Shown here: piece after piece, positions 8,569 through 17,337 of the stretch
Position numbering within the stretch: the stretch's first letter is position 1
How the letters are laid out: each line of letters starts with the position of its first letter
Assembly: GCF_020075705.1 (NCBI RefSeq)
Contig: NZ_JAIQUM010000045.1
Span: 1 to 46,401 of the forward strand
Reading direction: 5' to 3'
DNA from: Metabacillus rhizolycopersici
GTDB taxonomy: Bacteria; Bacillota; Bacilli; Bacillales; Bacillaceae
DNA length: 46,401 bases
Notes under the pieces: generated by a model
Told to the model about the DNA's origin: nothing
What the model saw: only the letters and a program-made list of their open reading frames with translations
Database searches by the model: none
Position numbers and translations under genes: made by a program

Positions 8569-10221
8569 CTATACGTTGACGGCACTCTTTTCGTAGGCTG
8601 CAATTGGTTCAAGATCAAACGCAATTTGAATCCAAAATTGACATTTATATGAATTCAAACTTTCGCCTAATATTTGTTCAATTTTTTCAATGCGATAGCG
8701 TAATGTATTCCGGTGAATATGTAATTCCTTCGCTGTTTGTTCACGGTTATATTTATTAAGCATCAGACATTTTAACGTTTCGTAAAATACTTCTCCACGC
8801 TCTAATCGTAATTCATCTGGAAGAATGATATCTACAAGCTCATTTGCTTCTCTAGAACTCATCGAACCATAAAGAAGAATTTCACGGCGGTATCGTTCGG
8901 CAAAATAAAATTCATCTACGTGATTCCCCTTTCGAGTCGCTGTCATTAAAGACATCGCCTCTTTGTAACTTTCTTTTAATTCAAAGTAATGTGATTTTAC
9001 TCTACCTACCAATAAAACCGCAGAAAATTGTTTGCACATAAGGCGATGGAGTTTTTTCAGCTGCCCTTCAAGTAGCTCTTGTTCTGATTCAAAAGAAAGA
9101 ATGAGGACTAACCTATCTTCATATTTTTCACAAAATCCAATCACTTGTTCCGTTTCTGCAATCCAATTTGTGCAAAAAGTATATAGGTCATCGCTCAGCT
9201 TGGCATTGTGAGTATTACCCTCACATTCAATTGGTGTTACAATACCCGTCAACCAATTCTCACTTAATGTCATACTAAGTACATCCATTTTCTCTTCAAC
9301 TATAATTGAAGCAATTTTAGGTTTTTCCAGCAGCAATTCTAACAATTCAGCCTGTAACTGTCGCCGTTTTGCTTCCAGATCTTTTTTACGTAAAATGAGT
9401 TCTTTTACGATTGTTACAGCGTGTTCAAGTACTTTTTTTTGTTTTTGATCATTCTGATTTTGTCGACTAACGACCCAGATTGCTCCATAATATTCATCCT
9501 TATTCCCGATAAGAAAACCATCAATAGTGGAGTAATTGTCCGATGGAATACGGATAAATGGAACATCACCATCAAACAGTTTCGTCATATATTGTTCGTA
9601 AGGGGGAGGACAACTCATTAGTACTTCATTGAGTTCCATCATGATTTTAGAAATGTTAATTGTTTCTCCTGTAGGAATTGAGCGAGTAACGATCTTGTTC
9701 GTGTGGTCTGAAATTAGGATCGTACAATTAAGATGTTGAGAAAGAAGATCCGAAGCGTCTGAGAAATCCTTTGCTTCTTCTAGTTTTTTCGTCATGTTTC
9801 CTGATAGATTAGCAGCTATTTTTCCTTTCTTATATTGGCGTTTCATTATTTCTTGGTGAACCGTTCTTGTTAATTTCACAAACTGCACTTGGAAAGGAAC
9901 TTCAATAATGGGAATTGCATATTTTTCGCCAAACGCCAATACAGCTTTCGGACATTCCTGTAAATAACGCCCTACCGCAAAAACAATCCCAGCAATTTGA
10001 TGATTTAAGAACAATTTAAGAAGTTTCATTTCTGCTTCTTGATCCTTAGGCCAAATTTGTCCACATGTAAGGAGAAGCTCTCCACCTTCTAAAAAATAGC
10101 CCACATCATCATGATCAATGACATGTACCCATTGAATAGTTCTTCCTAAGCCATGCTTTCCTGAGCGAACGATTGCACTTTGCATTTCTGATAAATGAAT
10201 CATTTCTTTTACAGTAATCAT
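8569..10221 (-). CDS. PucR family transcriptional regulator
   Basis: A 550-aa regulator with the PucR layout. An N-terminal purine-catabolism regulator domain occupies about residues 5-125, with FLEGGELLLTCG and the GIVFAVGRYL stretch. A long middle GGDEF-like region follows. The C-terminal HTH_30 domain is at about 485-540 (NREQTAKELHIHRNTLRYRI). PucR proteins activate purine, allantoin, amide or amino acid catabolic genes in response to nitrogen state or a pathway ligand. The nearest targets are the M20 gene and, beyond it, the ABC/amidase operon; both read in the same direction. This assignment of targets is inference. Confidence 0.9.
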   Translation of the reverse strand: MITVKEMIHLSEMQSAIVRSGKHGLGRTIQWVHVIDHDDVGYFLEGGELLLTCGQIWPKDQEAEMKLLKLFLNHQIAGIVFAVGRYLQECPKAVLAFGEKYAIPIIEVPFQVQFVKLTRTVHQEIMKRQYKKGKIAANLSGNMTKKLEEAKDFSDASDLLSQHLNCTILISDHTNKIVTRSIPTGETINISKIMMELNEVLMSCPPPYEQYMTKLFDGDVPFIRIPSDNYSTIDGFLIGNKDEYYGAIWVVSRQNQNDQKQKKVLEHAVTIVKELILRKKDLEAKRRQLQAELLELLLEKPKIASIIVEEKMDVLSMTLSENWLTGIVTPIECEGNTHNAKLSDDLYTFCTNWIAETEQVIGFCEKYEDRLVLILSFESEQELLEGQLKKLHRLMCKQFSAVLLVGRVKSHYFELKESYKEAMSLMTATRKGNHVDEFYFAERYRREILLYGSMSSREANELVDIILPDELRLERGEVFYETLKCLMLNKYNREQTAKELHIHRNTLRYRIEKIEQILGESLNSYKCQFWIQIAFDLEPIAAYEKSAVNV

Positions 10222-10548
10222 ATATCACCTCTTAGAAAGTTATTTACTGTATACGCAACTAAAGTTGAAACCTTCTCCTCTCAAAACATTAACCGACTAT
10301 TTTTTTCGAAATCACCAAACGGCAACGATAGAGCAATCTTTCGTCTTATATAAGATTAGATGAGAGAAAATGAATTCTTGTGAAGTAACTAAATTTTTCC
10401 TTTTACAGTAATGAAGATAGTACACTAACCTGCTATTAACAATCATCATGTAATATAATATTACATTAATTTTTTACTATTAATTCATCATTTGGGATGA
10501 TAGAGAGCCATTTGTCACTCATCTAATAAGCTTTGCAAGAAAGCTAAA

Positions 10549-10581
10549 AAATCCCCCCTCTCTCTCATAGAGGGGGGATTT
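10549..10581. terminator. Strong inverted repeat, probable terminator
   Basis: An 11-bp perfect stem AAATCCCCCCT / AGGGGGGATTT with an 11-nt loop, A-rich on the left flank. It could end transcription in the minus direction. No intact gene reads directly into it, which suggests a lost neighbour. Confidence 0.65.
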
Positions 10582-10705
10582 CGAGGTACAATTAATGAAA
10601 GATCATAATACAACTTTGGGAACTTAGCCGTCCTTGTCAAGTACTTCCTAAGATAATCCCAATATTTAAGTTCTCATTTGACACCTTATTTTCCTTCATA
10701 TCTTT

Positions 10706-10819
10706 TTATAACACAGCTACTTTTTTACGTTCATCATGTCCTGTATCTTGTTGATCTTGATGTTTATTGAAAATGTGTTCTTTTACATACGGTACGAGGA
10801 AGCGGTCTCCTCCCCATAC
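10706..10819 (-). pseudogene. C-terminal remnant of an unrecognised protein
   Basis: An open minus-strand frame of about 37 codons ending with TAA at 10706-10708 encodes a sensible C-terminus (WGGDRFLVPYVKEHIF then a hydrophilic Lys/Asp/Gln tail). It has no start codon or ribosome binding site. Its 5' side runs straight into the palindromic repeat, so the gene seems to have been cut there. I do not recognise the family with confidence. Confidence 0.35.
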
Positions 10820-10822
10820 AAT

Positions 10823-10957
10823 TTAGGTCTTGATTATTTTAAAACGGTTTAACTTTGTTTTATTATCAAGACCTAATTCGTAAAAAGTCATATAAAATAG
10901 AGGTTGATACATATTAGTCATGACTAATATGTATCAACCTCTTACTTCTTTTTCAAT
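10823..10957. repeat. Palindromic element, copy 1 (44-bp perfect palindrome)
   Basis: 10899-10942 is a perfect 44-bp palindrome centred on CATG. It lies in a unit (10864-10957) repeated at 16887-16980 with about six differences in 93 bases. In this copy a further 12-bp inverted repeat TTAGGTCTTGAT / ATCAAGACCTAA (10823-10834 and 10865-10876) precedes it. The difference inside the palindrome between the copies is paired (G-C becomes T-A), so perfect symmetry is kept. It lies just downstream of the GH2 gene, between that gene and the remnant at 10.7 kb. Confidence 0.85.
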
Positions 10958-11005
10958 AATCGAGCCCGATTACGGAACAAGCTTAATGCTCTAAAAAGCC
11001 CTCGT

Positions 11006-13363
11006 TTATTGGATATGATACTTAACTGAAGCCTCGTTATTTGACACAGGTTGGGTAGTAACCGTCCAATTAGTAACACTATCTGTTATATTAGCTCCAT
11101 CTGCTTTTTTAGCTGATGCAACTACCACATTGTCACTTGTTTTTAGTTCTACATTATCCCATACAAATACACCTGTTTGTTGCAGTCTGCCTTTACCATA
11201 ATCCTTGCCATTTACAGTTAAAGTAACTTCATTTAAGTTGGAGTAAACCTTTATAGGTGTTATGCTTTCTCTTCTTTCAGTATATCTTCTACTTGTGATA
11301 TAAACAAATGGATCTACTTTATTCCACTGTGCTTTATAGAAATAGAATGCATCCTTTTTTGTTTGCCTATCGTAAGTTACAAGGCCCTTGTCGTTGATAC
11401 CAGGGTTACCCCCTTCATTTCTGCTATCAGAACCGAAGTCAAATATATTCCAGATATGAGTTGCCCAAAGTTCCGGATGTTTTTTTATAATAAAATATGA
11501 AATCTCATGAATATAATTTTGATATTCTTCTGGATGCCACTGATCGATTGAATCTTCATAGCCATCCCATTCAAAGTCATCCCTAATAATCTGATGCTGT
11601 GATGGATTTGCACCTGCACCATATTCAGAAATACCTAATATTGCATATGGATAATTCTTATGAATCGCCGTTAATGCACCATCTAAATCATGGACATTAG
11701 GTGTATACCATCCATAGTATACGTTCACGGAAGAAAGGTCGATAAACTTATCTATTTCACTACCTTTTACAACCTTATTTGAAGCCCAATCCAGCTGTTG
11801 ATTCATCACATTCTGATTAATTTGCAATTCCGGAATCGCTGGCACTCCCAAAATCGCCTGTGTTACCAATCTTTCAGGATCTAATTCCTTTGCCTTAGCT
11901 GCTAGACGTTTCATCAATTCAGTTGCCTTTGCATACTGCTTTTTTTGTGATAAATCAGAATCTTTTATATATCCACCAAACCCACCCAACTCATTCTGAA
12001 GCCCCCAAGTTACAATAGACGGATGATTGTAATTCTGCTTAATCATTTCAGTCAATTGCTTTTCAGCATTGTCTACAAATCCCATTGATGTTGTCATATG
12101 GTTTACAAATGGGATTTCAGCCCAAACAACTAACCCCATTTCATCAGCCCTATCGTATACAAACTGTGAATGTGGATAGTGAGCTGCTCTCATTGTGTTT
12201 GCACCAATTTCTTTAATTAGTTTCAAATCTTCTTCTCTAACTTCATCAGGTACTGCATTACCGTAACCTTTTCTGTCCTGGTGGATGTCGACACCGCGAA
12301 GTGGATAACTTTCACCATTTAGGAAGAATCCTTTATCTGGGTCAACAGAGTAATAACGGAAACCTGCTTTTTCCATTACCTGGTCAATTACTTCGCCCTT
12401 TCTTGCTACTGTTACTTCAACAGTATATAGATATGGATCCTTTAAGCCATTCCATAGGTGTGGTTTTTTTACTTTCATTGTGCCTGTAAATACGGTGCTA
12501 CCTTCTGAAACTTCTGCAGACTGTAATTGCTTTCCATCGGACTTTAGTTCTACTGATTCTATTTTTTTACCCGCAGCATCCTTTATTACTGCCTTTACTG
12601 TTACTAAGTTAGATTTACTTCCGTAATCTTCCTTATCTAACTTAACCGGTACCTTAACTGTAACTTCTGCTTTTTTCTTGATGGACTCAACATTTGGAAT
12701 GGTAACATATACACCGCTTGATCCATCATCTTGTACATCTATATGGGTTTTATCAGTAACCAATAGATTTACACTTCTGTAGAGACCACCATAAAAAGTG
12801 AAGTCTCCGCTAAGTGGAATAGCATCATTTACCTCATTGTTTACTCTTACAGCTACAATATTATTTTTTCCATAGTTTACATCGGCTGTGATATCGACTG
12901 TAAATGCAGTATAGCCGCCCATGTGTGTGTATACAGACTTACCATTAATAAATACTTCTGCCTCCTTATTCGCAGCTCCAAATTGTAAGAATAATGCTTT
13001 GCCCTTGTATCTTTCAGGAACGTTTAATACTTTTCTGTACCAACCATCACCCTTGTAATAGTCATTTCCACCGTCTGCGCCATCTTCTGCATTCCAAGTA
13101 TGAGGAAGGCTTACTTTATCCCAACCATTGTCATTGAATTTAACTACACCAAAATTTTCTTTTGTTCCTTGGTCCCCCTTATGGAAAGACCAATTATCAT
13201 CAATATTTTCTACAATTCTTCCTGTTTTGACCAATGCATCTTTAGTACTACTCTCATTGGCATTAACAGCATCAGCATTTAATGTTGGCATTATCAAAAT
13301 TGATTGGAATAAAGTAAAGATTGTAAATAAAAATGGTACTAATTTAAAAATACGCTTTTTCAT
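11006..13363 (-). CDS. Secreted glycoside hydrolase family 2 (beta-galactosidase-like)
   Basis: 785 aa from the ATG at 13363. I chose this start because GAGGAAGAAGAG precedes it and it begins a clean Sec signal peptide (MKKRIFK, hydrophobic core, cleavage near ADA). An upstream start at 13402 would add 13 charged residues. GH2 domains appear in order: N-terminal jelly roll (about 50-205), Ig-like domain (205-335), TIM barrel (340-640), then a C-terminal beta domain. The acid/base Glu is in TWGLQNELGG (residue 458) and the nucleophile Glu in ILGISEYGAGA (residue 580). It should cleave beta-galactosides or beta-glucuronides outside the cell. No transporter or regulator sits beside it, so it appears to be a stand-alone acquisition. 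Confidence 0.88.
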   Translation of the reverse strand: MKKRIFKLVPFLFTIFTLFQSILIMPTLNADAVNANESSTKDALVKTGRIVENIDDNWSFHKGDQGTKENFGVVKFNDNGWDKVSLPHTWNAEDGADGGNDYYKGDGWYRKVLNVPERYKGKALFLQFGAANKEAEVFINGKSVYTHMGGYTAFTVDITADVNYGKNNIVAVRVNNEVNDAIPLSGDFTFYGGLYRSVNLLVTDKTHIDVQDDGSSGVYVTIPNVESIKKKAEVTVKVPVKLDKEDYGSKSNLVTVKAVIKDAAGKKIESVELKSDGKQLQSAEVSEGSTVFTGTMKVKKPHLWNGLKDPYLYTVEVTVARKGEVIDQVMEKAGFRYYSVDPDKGFFLNGESYPLRGVDIHQDRKGYGNAVPDEVREEDLKLIKEIGANTMRAAHYPHSQFVYDRADEMGLVVWAEIPFVNHMTTSMGFVDNAEKQLTEMIKQNYNHPSIVTWGLQNELGGFGGYIKDSDLSQKKQYAKATELMKRLAAKAKELDPERLVTQAILGVPAIPELQINQNVMNQQLDWASNKVVKGSEIDKFIDLSSVNVYYGWYTPNVHDLDGALTAIHKNYPYAILGISEYGAGANPSQHQIIRDDFEWDGYEDSIDQWHPEEYQNYIHEISYFIIKKHPELWATHIWNIFDFGSDSRNEGGNPGINDKGLVTYDRQTKKDAFYFYKAQWNKVDPFVYITSRRYTERRESITPIKVYSNLNEVTLTVNGKDYGKGRLQQTGVFVWDNVELKTSDNVVVASAKKADGANITDSVTNWTVTTQPVSNNEASVKYHIQ

Positions 13364-13692
13364 CTCTTCTTCCTCTTTTTCAATTTGGATTGCATTTCTC
13401 AAATCACAAATTTCAGAAATATGCTCTAACTATTAAAAAATCAATACATTACGACATTTAAACATCATGATCCTATGTACTCTTTGTGATTGATATAAAC
13501 CAGAAAATCCAACATTATTCCCTAATTGAAAATGGTAGCAATCCTTCGTTTCAAAATTATGTAGGTTGAATTAAAAATTGAAAATCAACCTACATTTACT
13601 TTGGGAACAGCATAGATTGGGATGTCCTATTTTATTTTGAATTTTTGACGAATAACACTCACATTATAGAGCTTAGATTTTTGATATTAATG

Positions 13693-14808
13693 CTATTTTT
13701 TATTTTTCTGCTTGATTTTCTTTTTTATTATGACAATAACAACCAAAAGTAAAGGGATAGCTATAAATAATGGTGCATGAAGTAAATTGGCTATAGGTTT
13801 AATGTTCTTATTATGCTCTACGTAATTACTGGCCATTAAAATGGACATTGTAATGACAACTGCAGCCATTAGCGGAATCGTAAACTTTTTCAGATTTGGC
13901 TTATTAATAAGACTTGAAAACCCTTCAACAGCTCCACAAAAAAAGATCGTAATTTTAAAATATCCACCAATAATTAATAAAATAAGGGCGATAGGATCGA
14001 GCCGATTAAAAACTTCACCAACATTGATTTTTTCAATTGTCTCTAATAAAGGAAATGGAGTTATTAATGCTTTAAAAGGGCCAAGAACACTAATCATAAT
14101 GGTAGTAGCAGTTGTGATAATCACTCCACTAATGATAATAGCTATAAAACCAGCAACAATCCCTTCCTTTTGTTTATTTAAATAAGGAAAAAATATTGCA
14201 AAAACAAGTGTTTCCCCAAAAGGAAAAGAAAGAATTGTTGGGTAGACAGTTTGAAATATAGGTTTCCACCCAGCTTCAAGGACTGGTTGTAAGTTTTCTA
14301 ATTTAGGAAGTCCGCTGATAAAAACAAATAAGATAAATAGAAAACTGAAAATCATGACCCAAGGAAAGAATATTTCTGCCGTTCTAGCAATCACCTCAAA
14401 CCCTAAATAACAGCTATAAGAGACGACAAGCATTATGAGAATAGCTACTGCCACTATTGGTGTTCCATATAATACAGTTGTTAACAACAGATCACTAAAG
14501 GTTCTTAAAAGTCTAGCTGTGATGTATAAGAACAAGCAAATATATACTATAGCAAGGGTTCTTCCGATTAACTTGCCCACAATTTTTTCAAGAAAGTTTG
14601 TTAAAGATAAGGTTGGAAATTGTAAGTAAAGATAAACGTATAGAGAAAATAATACAAGTCCTCCTATCATCCCTAATAAAATCGCTATCCAAGCATCCTG
14701 TTTCGCTTCTAAACCTAATCCAACCACCACAGCACTTCCTACCTCAAACAAAACCATTAAGACAAAAAATTGAATAGGTTGTATTTTGTTTTGGATCACA
14801 GGTAACAA
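13693..14808 (-). CDS. Spore germination permease, GerAB family
   Basis: A 371-aa protein with about ten hydrophobic segments, matching the endospore germination permease family (GerAB, Spore_permease) in length and in the sequence around FSFPFGETLVFAIFFPYL. GerAB subunits sit in the inner spore membrane with GerAA and GerAC and bind the germinant. No gerAA or gerAC is found beside it, so it is an orphan B subunit. The start may be TTG at 14808 or the GTG at 14799; the second has better spacing to AAAGGGAGA. Directly upstream lies a broken piece of another gerAB. Confidence 0.85.
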   Translation of the reverse strand: MLPVIQNKIQPIQFFVLMVLFEVGSAVVVGLGLEAKQDAWIAILLGMIGGLVLFSLYVYLYLQFPTLSLTNFLEKIVGKLIGRTLAIVYICLFLYITARLLRTFSDLLLTTVLYGTPIVAVAILIMLVVSYSCYLGFEVIARTAEIFFPWVMIFSFLFILFVFISGLPKLENLQPVLEAGWKPIFQTVYPTILSFPFGETLVFAIFFPYLNKQKEGIVAGFIAIIISGVIITTATTIMISVLGPFKALITPFPLLETIEKINVGEVFNRLDPIALILLIIGGYFKITIFFCGAVEGFSSLINKPNLKKFTIPLMAAVVITMSILMASNYVEHNKNIKPIANLLHAPLFIAIPLLLVVIVIIKKKIKQKNKK

Positions 14809-14815
14809 TCTCCCT

Positions 14816-15170
14816 TTACAGGTTAATGTTTAGTTGCTTTAGTAGCAGAACGTTCTTTCTTTTTTCTAAATTATAGTAATGAAAGTGACTAAAAAAACAA
14901 ATCGTTAAGGATAAAGGTGTCCACGTTTTCTCAAGAAAGTTATGAAAATGGACAATATCTGGACGTGAAAAGATAGCAAAAGTAATGATTAAAAGTGCTA
15001 ATGGGAAAAGCAAGATTTTATAACTTTTCAATCCAAATACTTGAGCTAAACCAAGAGAGCCCATAATAACAAATGGTGAGCTTAAAATATGCTGTAAAAA
15101 ACCAAACGATTGCCAAAATGGCTTCAATTCGTTCTAAAAAACCTCCAATGATAATTTTCTTCCCTAATAT
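14816..15170 (-). pseudogene. Frameshifted C-terminal fragment of a second gerAB
   Basis: Read with one frame change, this stretch gives a GerAB C-terminal half: GGFLERIEAILAIVWFFTA, then YFKLTICYYGLS, then LAQVFGLKSYKILLFPLA. Next to the copy at 18.9 kb, two bases seem lost near 15059, which puts the two halves in different frames. A further slip near 14880 would restore a normal end. The 5' half is absent; the fragment abuts an SDR fragment at about 15170. It is clearly dead. Its DNA matches 18860-18985 closely. Confidence 0.75.
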
Positions 15171-15381
15171 ATAAATAACTTTCTACATCGGATTCTTTTG
15201 AAACGTCCTCTTGAACTCTGAGTACCTCACCAAATGAGTCTAGTTCTTCTTTAGCTTTATGAAGTGATTCTTCAAACAAATCTACTAAAACAACTTTAGC
15301 ACCTTCTTTTAGAAATCTTTTTGCTGTTACTTTACCGATACCACCTGTAATTACTGCAACTTTTCCAGATAGTCTTTCCAT
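15171..15381 (-). pseudogene. N-terminal fragment of a short-chain dehydrogenase
   Basis: About 70 residues match the N-terminus of an SDR oxidoreductase: strand-turn-helix GKVAVITGG, a basic helix (AKRFLKEGAKVVLVD) and DVSKESDVESY. The glycine motif is damaged (TGGIGKVTAKRF instead of TGxxxGIG). The catalytic Ser-Tyr-Lys part is missing, because the sequence switches to gerAB-like DNA at about 15170. It has a start codon and a weak GGAAG upstream but cannot encode an active enzyme. Confidence 0.7.
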
Positions 15382-15713
15382 AGTGTATAACTTCCAATAA
15401 TAAAAAATTCATTAAAGAAAATACTCCCCCTATACCTTTCCCTTTTTAATAAAGTCAAACACCTAAGAAATTGGTTTTTGAAGGTATTTCCTCTTATAAT
15501 TTGAGAAAAAAAATGTAGGACCATTTTATAACCATACTAGGGTCTTTATAATTATGAAATCATACAATCATCAACAAGAAATTGAGAACCAGTTGAATAG
15601 CTAGGATTATAATTCATAAAAACGATGCAGCTTATATTCAGGAAAAATTACCATTAGTAATATCGCCAATGTTCTCCATCCTATAAAGGAAAAATATATT
15701 TGGAGGTAATTTC
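15382..15713. other. Intergenic, no gene seen
   Basis: AT-rich DNA between the SDR fragment and the CBS gene. Short frames only. The promoter of the CBS gene should lie near its right end, but I cannot assign boxes with confidence. Confidence 0.5.
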
Positions 15714-16148
15714 ATGACACAATTAAGAGATATCATGACAGCAAATGTTCTTACAGTTAACGAAACACAGACCGTACAGGAAGCTGCAGCGTTAATGAGC
15801 AAATATAATATCGGAGCTATCCCAGTAATAAATAACAGCAGACAAATAGTTGGAATTGTAACGGATCGTGATATTACCCTTCGTACGACAGCGCAAGGAG
15901 AAAATGCACAAACACCAGTATCTCAAGTTATGACTGCACAGCAAATCGTACAAGGTACACCTGATATGGATGTTCATCAAGCAGCAAATTTGATGGCACA
16001 GCAGCAAATTCGCCGATTACCGGTAATCGAAAATGGACAAATAGTAGGAATGGTTGCTTTAGGTGATCTAGCAGTACAAAATCAATATGCAAACGAGGCA
16101 GAACAGGCATTACAAAGTATTTCAACTCCTTCCGCACCTCAACAATAG
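15714..16148 (+). CDS. CBS-domain protein
   Basis: A 144-aa protein made almost entirely of two CBS motifs. One is at residues about 7-60 (DIMTANVLTVNETQTVQEAA and IVGIVTDRDI) and one at about 70-125 (VMTAQQIVQGTPDMDVHQAA and IVGMVALGDL). A short polar tail rich in Ser, Pro and Gln follows. Stand-alone CBS proteins bind adenosyl nucleotides and are often general-stress proteins in Bacillus. The start is supported by TTGGAGGTAA 7 nt upstream. It is monocistronic with its own terminator. Confidence 0.92.
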   Translation: MTQLRDIMTANVLTVNETQTVQEAAALMSKYNIGAIPVINNSRQIVGIVTDRDITLRTTAQGENAQTPVSQVMTAQQIVQGTPDMDVHQAANLMAQQQIRRLPVIENGQIVGMVALGDLAVQNQYANEAEQALQSISTPSAPQQ

Positions 16149-16181
16149 TAAGGAGTTACTTTTATTGTCATAAAAATTATT

Positions 16182-16219
16182 AGCACAGCACCAGACCTAA
16201 GTCTGTGCTATATTTTTTT
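16182..16219 (+). terminator. Terminator of the CBS gene
   Basis: TAGCACAG pairs with CTGTGCTA, with an inner AGAC/GTCT helix, followed by a T-rich run (TATTTTTTTA). Confidence 0.8.
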
Positions 16220-16330
16220 ATAATAGAAGTGAATCACTGGTTTTTAGTCACTCAAGAAAAAGTCTGTTATGGTTGTTCACCTCACTTTTAAGTTGTCGGA
16301 AACATTTATCTTCTGCAACTCTAATTAGAA

Positions 16331-16384
16331 GTAAGCGTCAAATAGGCCCTCTGAAAATACAGTTGGGGCCTATTTGACGCTTAC
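16331..16384. repeat. Perfect 19-bp inverted repeat
   Basis: 16331-16349 is exactly complementary to 16366-16384, with a 16-nt loop. It sits between the convergent CBS gene and the small gene at 16401. It has no T-run, so it is not a classical terminator, although its place fits a shared transcription end. It may be a palindromic repeat of unknown family. Confidence 0.7.
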
Positions 16385-16400
16385 CTATGTTCTAGGCTAC

Positions 16401-16691
16401 TTATTTATTTTGTCTTCTTGATGTAGCCTTGCTACCTTTTCGAATAAATGAAAGTACCGGCTCTTGAATAAAATAGGTCTCTTCTCTAAAAAATTGAGCA
16501 ATTAATTCTAATGCTAATTCCAACCAATCATTGTCTAAATGTTTATACAACAAGCCAATGTTAAAACCTTGGTTTTCAGGCTCTTCAAAAAACCAAGCTA
16601 AATGTAAAAAAGTAGCTTCAACTGTATTTATTTCCTTTGTTTTCTCCAGATTAGGGAAATTTTCAATGATTCGTTTCGTTACGTTTTTCAA
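16401..16691 (-). CDS. Hypothetical 96-aa protein behind a double operator
   Basis: I do not recognise this family. It is an acidic, mostly helical small protein with a basic C-terminal tail (GSKATSRRQNK) and no membrane segment. It starts at TTG, 8 nt after AAAGGAG, which makes it a credible gene. Its promoter region carries two copies of GTTGA-N5-TCAAC. One overlaps a likely -35 TTGACT and the other lies about where transcription would start, so it is probably tightly repressed. Any function would be a guess. Confidence 0.6.
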   Translation of the reverse strand: MKNVTKRIIENFPNLEKTKEINTVEATFLHLAWFFEEPENQGFNIGLLYKHLDNDWLELALELIAQFFREETYFIQEPVLSFIRKGSKATSRRQNK

Positions 16692-16707
16692 ATCCTATCT
16701 CCTTTCT

Positions 16708-16755
16708 GTTGACTTTATCAACATAGACATAAAACAGATTGTTGATCAAGTCAAC
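16708..16755 (-). promoter_or_regulatory. Tandem dyad operator GTTGA-N5-TCAAC with promoter
   Basis: Two dyads, GTTGACTTTATCAAC (16708-16722) and GTTGATCAAGTCAAC (16741-16755), have centres 33 bp apart, close to three helical turns. On the minus strand the upstream dyad contains TTGACT, followed 17 nt later by TATGTC, a plausible -35/-10 pair. The second dyad then covers the start region just before the ribosome binding site. This is the layout of a repressed promoter. The spacing and symmetry resemble MarR/GbsR-type sites, but the regulator is not identified. Confidence 0.6.
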
Positions 16756-16886
16756 AACTATATCTTTTTATTTGATTATTTTTCATACTGCATCAATGTG
16801 AAGCATTGAATGCAGCTGGAATTGTTGGGGTCGATTCCCTTACAATTCGACTCTTACACAATAAAAAAGAAAGAAGAGTATTTTTT

Positions 16887-16980
16887 TATCAAGACCTAAA
16901 TAGTAAAAAGTCATAAAAAATAGAGGTTTATACATATTAGTCATGACTAATATGTATAAACCTCTTACTTCTTGTTCAAG
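16887..16980. repeat. Palindromic element, copy 2 (44-bp perfect palindrome)
   Basis: 16922-16965 is a perfect 44-bp palindrome centred on CATG, inside a unit matching 10864-10957. Compared with copy 1, a base pair near each outer third has changed on both arms, so pairing is preserved. It lies next to a truncated membrane protein gene, and its insertion or a linked deletion may have removed that gene's 3' end. Confidence 0.85.
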
Positions 16981-17032
16981 AAAAGCGCCCTTTAATTGAA
17001 TAATTAAAATATAGCATTAGTCCTAAAAACAC

Positions 17033-17260
17033 TTAATGCTTTTTCAAGTAACGCATTAACCATTGATAATCAGCTTGTTCAATCGCTTTTGTTATATCTC
17101 CCTGAAAACTTGAAATAATGATTGTGTTAAAATTCCCTTGAACATTAATTAGAAATTCTAAAAACACAAACACGATACCTTTTATTGGTTTACCATTTAG
17201 AAATTGACCGAATCCTGGGAGTGCAATACTCCATAACAACGCTTCTTTACCGTTCGCCAC
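17033..17260 (-). pseudogene. Truncated small membrane protein
   Basis: 75 aa. The first 68 residues form a coherent protein start (LWSIALPGFGQFLNGKPIKG, a hydrophobic segment, and DITKAIEQADYQWLM). This is the beginning of a short Bacillaceae membrane protein that normally continues with another transmembrane segment. After YQWLM the frame runs into RYLKKH and stops, close to the palindromic element. The GTG start has an AAAGGA upstream. I judge it a 3'-truncated gene. Confidence 0.5.
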
Positions 17261-17337
17261 ATTATTCTATTCCTTTTCAAAATTCTTTTTCGACCAGCTT
17301 TCAATTGGAAGTTGTTCAAGCTGTTCCAATTGTATAC

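Noticed and set aside
13128..13436. 102-codon plus-strand ORF opposite the GH2 gene start
   Set aside because: It is antisense to the signal peptide and N-terminal domain of the GH2 enzyme, so it is an antisense shadow of a hydrophobic stretch.
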